Virus record (IMG/VR): IMGVR_UViG_3300021376_000078
Coordinates: 1 to 54,586 of that record
Direction: 5' to 3' (one strand)
DNA length: 54,586 bases
Source of the DNA: a virus
Of this stretch, positions 45,821 to 53,329 are shown in pieces. The stretch's first letter is position 1. Every line of letters begins with the position of its first letter. The notes beneath the pieces are model-generated. The model saw nothing but the letters and a program-made list of their open reading frames with translations. It made no database searches and had not been told where the DNA came from. The position numbers and the translations under genes were made by a program.

Positions 45821-46474
45821 TTACCAAGCAAGAACATTTGGATATTTCCTCATTTTTTTAATTGGCGTTTGAACATAATCATATTTGTTACCACGATATA
45901 GGAATGTTGAACCACCACCATCCATATTGATGGCATCCTTACACCCTAATTCCAATAGTCTTTTGGGTAAATCCACTACACTAATACCACTATTGATATA
46001 AATAAATACACTATCTTGATGATGACTGCCAAACACCGTCCTCGGCCGTCTGGCTGTTGTAAAACTGTTTTTACCTATCTTTTGTGGTAAACTGTCCTTA
46101 ACGAGTAGTGGCGTTCCTGCAAAGATGTATTTTGACCATATAGCAGGTACACCAAACCGGTCGCTGAAGTGTAAATGTGGTCTTAAATTTGGAACACCAA
46201 AATCATGTGGATCATCAATAGATACAAATGGCCAACCATGTGGGTTGTTTGGTTTGATATAATCATGGTTCTTGAACGGTGGAACTACCGCCTTTGTAGT
46301 AAAGAACGATAGATTTATCATATTCCTCAATTTATACTTTACAGAATACCATGATGGGTGGCGTAGTGTATCAGATGAATACACACGAACTTTTTTGAGT
46401 GGCAACTTAATAACCCATTCCTTTCCCCAAGTAATAGATGATGCCAACAATAATACTAAAATAAACCTTAACAT
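45821..46474 (-). CDS. Secreted phosphodiester glycosidase-like protein (NAGPA/DUF2233 type), 217 aa
   Basis: A signal peptide (LRFILVLLLASSITWG) is followed by a domain whose C-terminal third carries the family mark GCKDAINMDGGGSTFLYRG (D185, G186-G188, S189). The segment ARRPRTVFGSHHQDSVFIYI comes before it. The family includes the enzyme that uncovers mannose-6-phosphate and bacterial exopolysaccharide-related hydrolases, all acting on sugar-phosphodiester links. The protein is shorter than many relatives. A role in degrading phosphodiester-linked envelope or capsule sugars is inferred. It is the last minus-strand gene before the divergent region. Confidence 0.88.
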   Translation of the reverse strand: MLRFILVLLLASSITWGKEWVIKLPLKKVRVYSSDTLRHPSWYSVKYKLRNMINLSFFTTKAVVPPFKNHDYIKPNNPHGWPFVSIDDPHDFGVPNLRPHLHFSDRFGVPAIWSKYIFAGTPLLVKDSLPQKIGKNSFTTARRPRTVFGSHHQDSVFIYINSGISVVDLPKRLLELGCKDAINMDGGGSTFLYRGNKYDYVQTPIKKMRKYPNVLAW

Positions 46475-46524
46475 TGTTTTCCCTTGTTGAAAATAATAAC
46501 TATAATAAAAAATTTCAAAAATTG

Positions 46525-46556
46525 CTTGCTTCGTATCAAACTATTTCTTATATTCG
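46525..46556 (+). promoter_or_regulatory. Bacteroidota-type promoter of the first plus-strand operon
   Basis: CTTG (46525-46528), 20 bases, then TATATTCG (46549-46556) lie 44 bases upstream of the ATG at 46601. The flanking TTTCAAAAATTGCTT also occurs at the promoter at 47451-47481. Confidence 0.7.
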
Positions 46557-46600
46557 TATCAAATATAATCATTTTATTTCACATTTCCAAAGGAATTGTT

Positions 46601-46807
46601 ATGGCGTTCTACCTCGCAAAAGTTCAATTTGAAATCACAAATGAACAAGGTAAAGTAAAAAAACACAACCGCACCTATCTAGTTAGTGCAGTTTCAGTAA
46701 CCGATGCAGAAGTTTTGGTGAATAAGTATCTAAAAGATAGCACCGAACCATTTGAAGTCAAAACTATTGCAGAATCAAAAATTGTGGATTGTATCTATGA
46801 GCAATGA
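46601..46807 (+). CDS. Small conserved protein, DUF4494-like (tentative), 68 aa
   Basis: I chose the ATG at 46601, which follows AAAGGAA and lies downstream of the promoter; a longer frame upstream would start before the likely transcription start. The sequence MAFYLAKVQFEITNEQGKVK, then YLVSAVSVTDAEV and a closing AESKIVDCIYE, resembles the small DUF4494-type proteins I recall from Bacteroidota and their phages. The function is unknown. It overlaps the next gene by 11 bases. Confidence 0.85.
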   Translation: MAFYLAKVQFEITNEQGKVKKHNRTYLVSAVSVTDAEVLVNKYLKDSTEPFEVKTIAESKIVDCIYEQ

Positions 46808-47234
46808 AAAATTTAATCAACTACTTGATGAATTTAAGAAGAATTTTGAGTTGGTTTCAAATTCAAATGATTTACAAGACTTAAAAGAAAAGTATAGTGC
46901 TCTTGAAATCAGTCGTGAAAATATCTTTGAATGGATTATGTCATCCATTCAACATGATGAACAAAAAGGTGAATACATGAACAAGTTTGGTAAATTTGAA
47001 AATTCATTGTGGTATAATGACAATGAAGATAGTGGAATACCTATTTTTGATTTAGACATAAGTTTTGATGAAATTGATGAAATGTTTGAAGAATATGGTT
47101 CATATTTTCAAAGATACGGATGTCTTACACCGGATCAAATTGTATCATGGGATAAAGAGAATGTTCTTTTCGATGATGAATTTGGGAATGTAGAAATAGT
47201 AAAAAGACCAGATGTTTTGCTGAATATTCAGTAA
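46797..47234 (+). CDS. Acidic protein of unknown function, 145 aa
   Basis: The likely ATG (46797-46799) gives MSNEKFNQLLDEFKKNFEL; the frame is open further upstream, but that would overlap the previous gene much more. The protein is acidic, helical in its first half, and has a Glu/Asp-rich segment (DLDISFDEIDEMFEEYG). It ends before the terminator at 47257. No family recognised. It forms a two-gene operon with the DUF4494-like gene. Confidence 0.83.
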   Translation: MSNEKFNQLLDEFKKNFELVSNSNDLQDLKEKYSALEISRENIFEWIMSSIQHDEQKGEYMNKFGKFENSLWYNDNEDSGIPIFDLDISFDEIDEMFEEYGSYFQRYGCLTPDQIVSWDKENVLFDDEFGNVEIVKRPDVLLNIQ

Positions 47235-47256
47235 AAATCGGTTAAGTCTTTATATT

Positions 47257-47297
47257 TCAAGGATTTACGTCATTTCCGGCGTAAGTCCTTGATTTTT
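47257..47297 (+). terminator. Intrinsic terminator of the 46601-47234 operon
   Basis: A 13-bp stem with one G:U pair (47257-47269 with 47280-47292) and a 10-base loop is followed by TTTTTA. Outer arms (AAGTCT/AGACTT) extend the symmetry, so it may also function in the opposite direction. Confidence 0.9.
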
Positions 47298-47354
47298 ATA
47301 GACTTAGCGTAACTCCTTAAAAATCAACGGTTTACAAATTATTTTCATTATTGC

Positions 47355-47385
47355 TTTGATCTTACAAAAAAATGCCTTATATTTG
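47355..47385 (+). promoter_or_regulatory. Bacteroidota-type promoter, tandem copy 1
   Basis: TTTG (47355-47358), 19 bases, then TATATTTG (47378-47385). Conservation with copy 2 extends to GCTTTGATCTTA and AATGCCTTATATTTGTA. It lies 34 bases from the ATG of a possible 35-residue gene. Confidence 0.85.
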
Positions 47386-47418
47386 TAATATGCAATGATG
47401 ACAACCAAACAAACAAAT

Positions 47419-47526
47419 ATGAACATTGTTACAATTATTTCAAAAATTGCTTTGATCTTAGTTGGCAATGCCTTATATTTGTATTGTAAACTGATAACAA
47501 CCACATATTCAAGGATCTCAAAATGA
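47419..47526 (+). CDS. Possible 35-residue hydrophobic leader or small membrane protein
   Basis: An ATG (47419-47421) at the usual distance below promoter copy 1 opens a frame that ends in TGA at 47524-47526, overlapping the next start in ATGA. The product begins MNIVTIISKIALILVG and is hydrophobic enough for one membrane helix. However, promoter copy 2 lies inside it and no ribosome binding site is visible. It could be a real small protein, a translated leader, or chance. Confidence 0.35.
   Translation: MNIVTIISKIALILVGNALYLYCKLITTTYSRISK
47451..47481 (+). promoter_or_regulatory. Bacteroidota-type promoter, tandem copy 2
   Basis: TTTG (47451-47454), 19 bases, then TATATTTG (47474-47481), 42 bases above the ATG at 47523. 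It is nearly identical to copy 1 96 bases upstream, and both are followed by an ACAACCA-containing leader. Confidence 0.85.
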
Positions 47527-47855
47527 GACAAGTAACACAGCTCGCCGTATCAAATTGGTTGATGCGTAAAAAATTCCGCAGAGACAATACCCAAACAGAC
47601 GGCACAACCTTATACCTACATGGCCATGCCATTGCAAAGATTGACGATACTGACGGAATTATTTATGTTCGTTCTGCCGGTTGGGAAACCAACACCACCA
47701 AAGAAAGATTGAACGGTATTCCTGGTGTTCGTATTCACCAAAAAAATTGGATGTGGTTCTTGAACAATCAACCTTGGCCTCATAGCCAAAATTGGACACC
47801 TATCGGTAGATATTCTTCTGAAAATGGTGGTATGGTAATCACAAACCATATTTAA
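47523..47855 (+). CDS. Conserved small phage protein, 110 aa
   Basis: The ATG follows AAGGATC. The protein starts MRQVTQLAVSNWLMRKKFRR and has TDGTTLYLHGHAIAKIDD, GWETNTTKERLNGIPGVRIH and a Trp-rich end. I recall this arrangement from early-region genes of many large phages, always without an assigned function. It has no signal or membrane segment. It is strongly driven by the tandem promoters above it, which suggests high early expression. Confidence 0.9.
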   Translation: MRQVTQLAVSNWLMRKKFRRDNTQTDGTTLYLHGHAIAKIDDTDGIIYVRSAGWETNTTKERLNGIPGVRIHQKNWMWFLNNQPWPHSQNWTPIGRYSSENGGMVITNHI

Positions 47856-47908
47856 TCCACCACAACAACGGTATTAAGAAATAATTTATTATGATAAGGA
47901 AACAAAAT

Positions 47909-48469
47909 ATGAAACGCAAAGGAACAACCAAGAAACAAACAAGAAATCTTGAAAATATGAAGATGCGAACCGTAACTTGTGAAGGTGGAAATCCCGCAAG
48001 TAAATGGTATTCTGGTCGTGACTGTAACGAAAAACTGCGTGTCATGGAAGGTGTTGTCTCTGCCACTTGTTGGCGATGTGTTGCTGGAAAGATTCCAGGT
48101 CCTACTCTCAATGAGAAAACAGTTTCGACTGGCTTTCCTCGCGGTTGGAAATTTTTTAAGGAATTTGTACATGAGAACGGCAAGGTATATCATAAGGGCG
48201 TAGAAAAACCAGAATTGTTCGGTAGTTTACCGGCAACAGAAATCAAACCCGCAACACCAAACAAGAAAAAGAAAGTCACGCTTGATGATAAAATTTCCGC
48301 AGAGATAACCAAAAAGTTGAAGAAGAAAAAGACACCTGCAAAGGCGGCTACGAGAACTACGAAGAAGAAAACTGCCAAACCGAAGACTGCGAAGACAACG
48401 AAGAAAACTACAAAGAAAACGATAACTAAATCTATTAAACCAACCAAAACAACCAGGAGAAAGAAATGA
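47909..48469 (+). CDS. Phage protein with zinc-ribbon-like N-terminus and histone H1-like Lys-rich tail, 186 aa
   Basis: The ATG (47909-47911) follows AAGGA; an ATG six codons upstream lacks this. The N-terminal half has paired cysteines (VTCEGG, RDCNEKL, CWRC) and a conserved GFPRGWKFFKEFVHENGKVY stretch known to me from other phages. The last roughly 65 residues are almost only Lys, Thr, Ala and Pro, as in histone H1 or Hc1-type nucleoid proteins. A nucleic-acid-binding role is inferred from composition. The stop overlaps the next gene's ATG (ATGA). Confidence 0.88.
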   Translation: MKRKGTTKKQTRNLENMKMRTVTCEGGNPASKWYSGRDCNEKLRVMEGVVSATCWRCVAGKIPGPTLNEKTVSTGFPRGWKFFKEFVHENGKVYHKGVEKPELFGSLPATEIKPATPNKKKKVTLDDKISAEITKKLKKKKTPAKAATRTTKKKTAKPKTAKTTKKTTKKTITKSIKPTKTTRRKK

Positions 48470-48756
48470 TTGACACCCCACAAGGAAAATGGTACACAGT
48501 ACCAGAAGTTGCAAAAATTCTCGGATGTTCATTCCAATATGTTCGCCGTCTTACAAATGGAAGAACCCGAAAATATCAAAGTTACAAAATACAAGAGAAA
48601 CCCGTAGTTGATCAAACTCTTGTTATGAAAATTCAGAAAGAGAACCAAAAGAAAGTAAAATATATGGTTCACGAAGATGCAGTTAAGTTTTTGGTAGATA
48701 AGAAATTATCTAAAATTAACAAAAAAAATCAAAATAATGCTTTGATCTCTCAATAA
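48466..48756 (+). CDS. Helix-turn-helix DNA-binding protein, 96 aa
   Basis: Residues of about 9-33 (WYTVPEVAKILGCSFQYVRR) form a MerR/excisionase-type helix-turn-helix. The remainder is Lys-rich and may contact DNA backbone. The ATG overlaps the previous stop. Its last codons contain the promoter of the MoxR gene, so the regulator and the next unit are physically interlocked. Its operator sites cannot be read from sequence. A role in early regulation is inferred. Confidence 0.88.
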   Translation: MIDTPQGKWYTVPEVAKILGCSFQYVRRLTNGRTRKYQSYKIQEKPVVDQTLVMKIQKENQKKVKYMVHEDAVKFLVDKKLSKINKKNQNNALISQ

Positions 48757-48771
48757 AATGCCTTATATTCG
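48741..48771 (+). promoter_or_regulatory. Bacteroidota-type promoter of the MoxR/VWA module
   Basis: TTTG (48741-48744), 19 bases, then TATATTCG (48764-48771), 47 bases upstream of the ATG at 48818. The TTTG box lies inside the last codons of the HTH gene. The extended sequence GCTTTGATCT and AATGCCTTATATT matches the tandem promoters. Confidence 0.85.
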
Positions 48772-48817
48772 TATATGTTAAAAAACAACCTTATTCATTT
48801 CTTACAGGAATTGTTCT

Positions 48818-49765
48818 ATGTCTAGAACCAAAACAACCAAAACCAAAACACAAAATTTGTCTGTTGCAGATATTGTTGCTACAGCTCCATCATTCCGCCC
48901 GGAGTCTTTAATTCTTTCGGACATAAAATGGAAATATCTTGTCCGTAGTGTTCTCCGTGGTCAAAATCTTATGATAACTGGTCCTGCAGGTTCCGGTAAA
49001 ACACTTGCCGTCAGAACGGTTGCAGACGCAATGGATAGACCGTTCTTTTATTTCAATTTGGGTTCAACGCAGGATCCAAGAACGGCTCTCATTGGCACCA
49101 CACATTTTGACAAATCAACAGGAACATATTTCAATCAATCAACCTTTATCAAGGCAATTCAGATTGAGGATGCTGTTATCCTGCTCGATGAATTATCCCG
49201 TGCCCATCCAGAGGCATGGAATATCTTGATGACCGTTCTTGATGACGGACAAAGATATGTGCGTGTAGATGAAAGTCCTGATGCAGAAGTTATCAAGGTT
49301 GCACCCGGTGTTTCTTTCCTTGCTACCGCCAATATCGGTGTGGAATATACCTCAACCCGTGTAATTGACCGTGCTATCCAAGACCGTTTTCTCCTTCTTG
49401 AAATGGATTTGTTGGACAAAACACAACAAGGTAAACTTATCAATTATGTTTGTCCAAACCTTGACGAAAAAACAGTAGATATTTTGTCCTCAATCTATAC
49501 ACAAGTTTACACCGAAGTTCTTTCCGGTCACGGTAAAGTTTCAACCACAATATCAACCAGAACCATCCTCCGTGCTGCTGCTCTTATATGTGACGGCTTT
49601 ACTATCGGTGAGGCACTTGAAGTGTGTGTATTCCCATATTTCACCGAAGAAGGTGGTGCTGATAGTGAGAGAACTTATGTTCGCCAGATTGTTCAAAAGT
49701 TTATTCCTATTGACAGTCTTGATAATGACAATATGTTCGATGAAGGCGATACTGCTAAATCTTGA
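48818..49765 (+). CDS. MoxR/CobS-type AAA+ ATPase, 315 aa
   Basis: Motifs are complete: Walker A GPAGSGKT (55-62), Walker B ILLDE (D124, E125), sensor 1 ATAN (N172) and arginine-finger region DRAIQDRF (184-191). The insertion patterns match MoxR/CobS-type ATPases, which remodel or activate a partner with a VWA domain. The next gene encodes exactly such a VWA protein, so the two probably form a chaperone-type complex. The N-terminal 15 residues are Lys/Thr-rich. The substrate is unknown. Confidence 0.95.
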   Translation: MSRTKTTKTKTQNLSVADIVATAPSFRPESLILSDIKWKYLVRSVLRGQNLMITGPAGSGKTLAVRTVADAMDRPFFYFNLGSTQDPRTALIGTTHFDKSTGTYFNQSTFIKAIQIEDAVILLDELSRAHPEAWNILMTVLDDGQRYVRVDESPDAEVIKVAPGVSFLATANIGVEYTSTRVIDRAIQDRFLLLEMDLLDKTQQGKLINYVCPNLDEKTVDILSSIYTQVYTEVLSGHGKVSTTISTRTILRAAALICDGFTIGEALEVCVFPYFTEEGGADSERTYVRQIVQKFIPIDSLDNDNMFDEGDTAKS

Positions 49766-49785
49766 AATGAACCACTTTTCTAAAA

Positions 49786-49813
49786 ATAGTGTGGGGGTTC
49801 GCTTCCACACTAT
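49786..49813 (+). terminator. Hairpin between MoxR and VWA genes
   Basis: A perfect 9-bp stem (49786-49794 with 49805-49813) with a 10-base loop lies 20 bases after the MoxR stop. No T run follows, so it may attenuate or stabilise rather than terminate. A TATATTTA box (49816-49823) follows, without a clear TTTG upstream. Confidence 0.5.
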
Positions 49814-49858
49814 GTTATATTTATACAAACAACCAATAACAACCATAAGGGATATGTA

Positions 49859-51979
49859 ATGAGTATTTTCAAAAAGTCCGTAAAAGGTATGCTTGCAGAA
49901 GCAAGTGCTAGAACAAACCAATTTTGGAACAAATATGCGTCTAATTATCAGGACGAGTATTCAGCCGGAACCAATTACTGGCTCAAAGGTAGCTTGTTTG
50001 ATAAGAAACAATCCATGTTTGAACATGAATATGGCTTCAAAGAAGAAAAATATGACTACTTTGCCCTCGCACAATACCAACGAGCCGTTGCAAACTTTGT
50101 TCATATTATGACCGGTGATCCAAACATTCATGTCCAATACAACAACAATGGTCAAAATATGACCGATGGACAAACCGTTCACCTTTCTGCATCCATAAAT
50201 GAAAAAGACTTTGACTCAAATGTTGGCCTTGCCCTACATGAAAGTAGCCACATTCTTTATACGGATATGGGAAAGTTTCGTGATGCAGTATCTAATCTGG
50301 TATATCATGCCCATCAACATTTGAGGGATGAAAACGGTAATTATCTGTTTCAAGAACAAGGTGATATAGAAAAATTGTTTGAAGGTTATACCGATAAACA
50401 AGAGTTTTTCAAATCTATTGTCAATATCATTGAAGACTTGTATATTGATGCGATGACATATTCGGCTGCTCCCGGATATCGTATCTATTACAAATCTCTT
50501 TACAATAAGTTTTTCGGTGACGAGAAAGTAACCCGTGCTTTCTATGATGAAGAATTTATGAAACCTACTGCACACAATTATCTTTTTCACTTGTGTAATT
50601 TCCGCAGTCCATACCGTAATCTGAATGCCCTACCTGCATTGCAATTAGTTTGGGACACGCTTGACTTGCAGAACATTCGTAGATTGAAAACTGATGAAGA
50701 CCGTATCAAACTTGCTTATACGCTTGCCGGTATCATTCTGAAACAATTAAGTGAGATTGAAAAAGATGACCAACCAGATGACCAAGACGGTTATGGTGAC
50801 GGTGAAGGTGACGATATGGAACCAATCACTGGTAGACCAAATCCTATTCCAGACGGCGTTAGTGACAAACCACTAACAGACAAACAAAGAGAACAAGTTG
50901 AAAAGTTGTTTCAGAAACAAAGAGACCTTATCAACGGTGATACCAAAAAAACAAAGTTGTCCAAAGCTGATGCTCAGAAGGTTGATGCGGTATCTTCTGT
51001 GGATCTTGACGAACAAATTGTTGCCAAAAATTTTGAGGATGACTACGGTAGATTTAATCCACGCGGTATCAAAACTTTTATTGTCCGTAATATCAACCGT
51101 AAATTTATGGAAAGTGATGTGTCTGCACCATTCGGTGTTCGTAAATCCGGCTGGAGAAGACGCGATGTATCCAGATACATTGCTTTAGGTAAAGTGCTCG
51201 CCAAGAAGTTGCAAATTCGTAACGAAGAAAGAGTAACTACTTCTACCCGTCTCAAATCTGGCAGAATTGATGCAAGATTGTTACATGAAATTGGTAGTAG
51301 TAATTATGAAATCTTCAAACAAATTACTATCCACGAATACCAACCATCATTCATTCACTTATCAATTGACCAATCAGGTTCAATGTCTGGTGACAAGTTT
51401 GAAGAATCAGTCAAACTTGCTGTGATGTTTGCGGTTGCTGCTAAACAAATTAAGAACCTTCATGTTGTAGTTAGTGCTCGTTCTGTATATTCAGATAATT
51501 ATAGTGGTGGTAGAGGTAAATCATCAATGCACGATACTCCTTATCTTATTTACCTATATGATTCAAACAAACATAACATTGCTCACATTCGTGATGTTTT
51601 TGAGACAATCTATGTCACTAATACAACACCAGAAGGACTTTGTTTTGAGGCAATCATGGGTGAAATCATCAAACAATCTGCTAATACGGATGCTTACTTT
51701 ATCAACCTATGTGACGGCGAACCATTTATGACACATGATAAACAACATTTTTCATATCGTGGACAGACCGCTCAGACACACTCCAGAAAACAAGTTGAGC
51801 GTATGCGTGCTCGCGGTATCAATGTCCTCACATACTTCATTGGTGGTGCCCATGATTTCCGTAAAGTTGTTGAAACATATAAAACAAATTGTGTTCACTT
51901 GCGTCGTGCTGATGAAATTCCAAAAGTTGTTAAGGCCATGAACGATGAGTTATTATCGGCGAGTAAAAAGAATGGTTAA
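49859..51979 (+). CDS. VWA-domain protein with HExxH metallopeptidase motif, CobT-like, 706 aa
   Basis: Two functional regions are visible. The N-terminal part contains LALHESSHILYTD (HExxH at 127-131) and, 60 residues later, NIIEDLYIDAM, which may supply the third metal ligand. An acidic linker follows near residues 300-320. The C-terminal part is a von Willebrand A domain with a MIDAS motif DQSGSMS (D504, S506, S508), a Thr-rich TNTTPEG and a late aspartate in NLCDGEP. VWA partners of MoxR/CobS ATPases occur in cobaltochelatase and other chaperone pairs; the HExxH implies proteolysis. A TATATTTA box and an AAGGGATATGTA leader precede the ATG. Confidence 0.93.
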   Translation: MSIFKKSVKGMLAEASARTNQFWNKYASNYQDEYSAGTNYWLKGSLFDKKQSMFEHEYGFKEEKYDYFALAQYQRAVANFVHIMTGDPNIHVQYNNNGQNMTDGQTVHLSASINEKDFDSNVGLALHESSHILYTDMGKFRDAVSNLVYHAHQHLRDENGNYLFQEQGDIEKLFEGYTDKQEFFKSIVNIIEDLYIDAMTYSAAPGYRIYYKSLYNKFFGDEKVTRAFYDEEFMKPTAHNYLFHLCNFRSPYRNLNALPALQLVWDTLDLQNIRRLKTDEDRIKLAYTLAGIILKQLSEIEKDDQPDDQDGYGDGEGDDMEPITGRPNPIPDGVSDKPLTDKQREQVEKLFQKQRDLINGDTKKTKLSKADAQKVDAVSSVDLDEQIVAKNFEDDYGRFNPRGIKTFIVRNINRKFMESDVSAPFGVRKSGWRRRDVSRYIALGKVLAKKLQIRNEERVTTSTRLKSGRIDARLLHEIGSSNYEIFKQITIHEYQPSFIHLSIDQSGSMSGDKFEESVKLAVMFAVAAKQIKNLHVVVSARSVYSDNYSGGRGKSSMHDTPYLIYLYDSNKHNIAHIRDVFETIYVTNTTPEGLCFEAIMGEIIKQSANTDAYFINLCDGEPFMTHDKQHFSYRGQTAQTHSRKQVERMRARGINVLTYFIGGAHDFRKVVETYKTNCVHLRRADEIPKVVKAMNDELLSASKKNG

Positions 51980-52451
51980 GACAAAATCACTTAAACGATT
52001 TGCAATGGCTCCGCCGGTAAAACCAATACCGGCGGAAACTATGTATCTGTCTCGCAAGAATGTTTCCGATGATATTATTTCATCTATAATTGACCATACT
52101 ATTGACTGGTGTATTGATACCTTTGGTATGAACACCAATAGAGAACATCCGTATATTTCTTGGGAATGGAATACTCTTGATAGTGATGACAATGACAAAC
52201 AATCTATTGCAAGATATGATCCAGATACCAATACAATATCGCTTAAGGTTCGTGGCCATAGAACTGCTAAAGTCTTTATCAAGACTATCATACATGAATA
52301 CATACATTACCTACAACCCACAAAGGGCGGTTGGTATGAACGATGGAACAAAGAACATGGTTACTATAAAAATCCTTATGAAATTGAAGCATACTATTTA
52401 AGTGATATGTATGCACAAACTGCAACTAATTTTGTTATGGAGAAATTATGA
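51972..52451 (+). CDS. Small HExxH metallopeptidase-like protein, 159 aa
   Basis: The sequence IIHEYIHYLQPTKGG (H108, E109, H112) followed by NPYEIEA (E139) forms a zinc-peptidase HExxH plus downstream Glu pattern, as in SprT-like and gluzincin-type small peptidases. I chose the ATG at 51972, which overlaps the VWA stop by 8 bases; an ATG at 51945 is possible. No signal peptide is visible, so it should act in the cytoplasm. With the MoxR and VWA genes it forms a three-gene unit with two separate metallopeptidase motifs. Confidence 0.88.
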   Translation: MVKTKSLKRFAMAPPVKPIPAETMYLSRKNVSDDIISSIIDHTIDWCIDTFGMNTNREHPYISWEWNTLDSDDNDKQSIARYDPDTNTISLKVRGHRTAKVFIKTIIHEYIHYLQPTKGGWYERWNKEHGYYKNPYEIEAYYLSDMYAQTATNFVMEKL

Positions 52452-52969
52452 AAAAGATTATTTTTTGCTTGTTTATATTGTGTAATTTTAGTATATTTGG
52501 TAAAGATACAACAAACATAAAAAGAATTTTACCGAATGCTTTAATAAAAAACATTGATGGTGAAACGGTAAATGCTTCAACAATCAATAACGGTGATAAC
52601 CTTACTTATGTTACATTTTGGGCAACCTGGTGTAAACCATGTATTCGAGAATTGAATGAGTTAAGTGTAGTTTATGATATATGGCGTGATGAATTTGATG
52701 TAAAGATAGTTGTAGTTTCTGTTGATGATATACGAACATCACCGAAGGTAAAACCTTTTGTGAATGGAAAAAGATGGGACTTTGAAGTATATCTCGATCC
52801 CAATGGTGATTTGAGAAGAATGATGAATGTCAATAATGTTCCTCATTCATTCCTTATCAATCATAAAGGTGAAATCATTTGGCAACAAAATTCACATACC
52901 GCTGGTGATGAAAATAGAATATATGAAATCATCCGTAGGTATGAATTGAATGGAGGACAAAGTGAGTAA
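52448..52969 (+). CDS. Secreted TlpA/thioredoxin-like protein, 173 aa
   Basis: A signal peptide (KKIIFCLFILCNFSIFG) is followed by a thioredoxin fold with WCKPC (61-65) and the cis-proline region NNVPHSFLIN (P132). The arrangement VTFWATWCKPCIRELNEL is typical of TlpA-like periplasmic disulphide reductases, common in Bacteroidota. It could reduce or isomerise disulphides in Cys-rich phage or host proteins outside the cytoplasm. The ATG overlaps the upstream stop. Phage-encoded secreted thioredoxins are not rare but are seldom next to peptidases. Confidence 0.93.
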   Translation: MKKIIFCLFILCNFSIFGKDTTNIKRILPNALIKNIDGETVNASTINNGDNLTYVTFWATWCKPCIRELNELSVVYDIWRDEFDVKIVVVSVDDIRTSPKVKPFVNGKRWDFEVYLDPNGDLRRMMNVNNVPHSFLINHKGEIIWQQNSHTAGDENRIYEIIRRYELNGGQSE

Positions 52970-53246
52970 CAAAGAAGAATATAAAGTGAACATGGGATGT
53001 CTGTCAGTCTTATGGACGGGTCTCAAAGGTTTCGTGGTTGTTTCCGTTTTTGTTATATTGATATTCGTTGCTTTACTTTTTCTTATATGGTTTTTCTTTT
53101 GGTATATGAATCTCATGCTTGCTGTTCCGTTGTGGATGACTATGATATTACTTGCACTACCAATTGTGGTTTTCATAGGACTATATCTCAAACTCCTGCA
53201 ATGGTGCATGATAAAGTATGTAGAGACACAAGAAACAAAAGAATAA
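52962..53246 (+). CDS. Two-pass small membrane protein, 94 aa (GTG start)
   Basis: A GTG (52962-52964) preceded by GGAGG at five bases is the likely start; the in-frame ATG at 52950 contains that site and lies within the upstream gene. The protein has two hydrophobic helices (VVVSVFVILIFVALLFLIWF and LWMTMILLALPIVVFIGLYL) with a short polar head and tail. It overlaps the TlpA-like stop by 8 bases. Its role is unknown. Confidence 0.85.
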   Translation: MSNKEEYKVNMGCLSVLWTGLKGFVVVSVFVILIFVALLFLIWFFFWYMNLMLAVPLWMTMILLALPIVVFIGLYLKLLQWCMIKYVETQETKE

Positions 53247-53251
53247 CGGTT

Positions 53252-53323
53252 GGTCCCATCGTTTAATGGTTAGGACACCGCCCTTTCACGGCGATAATAG
53301 GGGTTCGAGTCCCCTTGGGATCA
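53252..53323 (+). tRNA. tRNA-Glu (TTC)
   Basis: The cloverleaf is complete: acceptor GGTCCCA pairs with TGGGATC, the D-arm contains GGTTAGGAC, the anticodon loop is CTTTCAC (anticodon TTC) and the T-arm is GGGGTTCGAGTCCCC. The CCA end is not encoded. Confidence 0.95.
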
Positions 53324-53329
53324 CAATAA

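Noticed and set aside
47839-48532. Minus-strand open frames opposite the Lys-rich and HTH genes
   Set aside because: They are antisense shadows of AAG/AAA-rich codons (Phe/Leu/Val-rich) without starts supported by ribosome binding sites.
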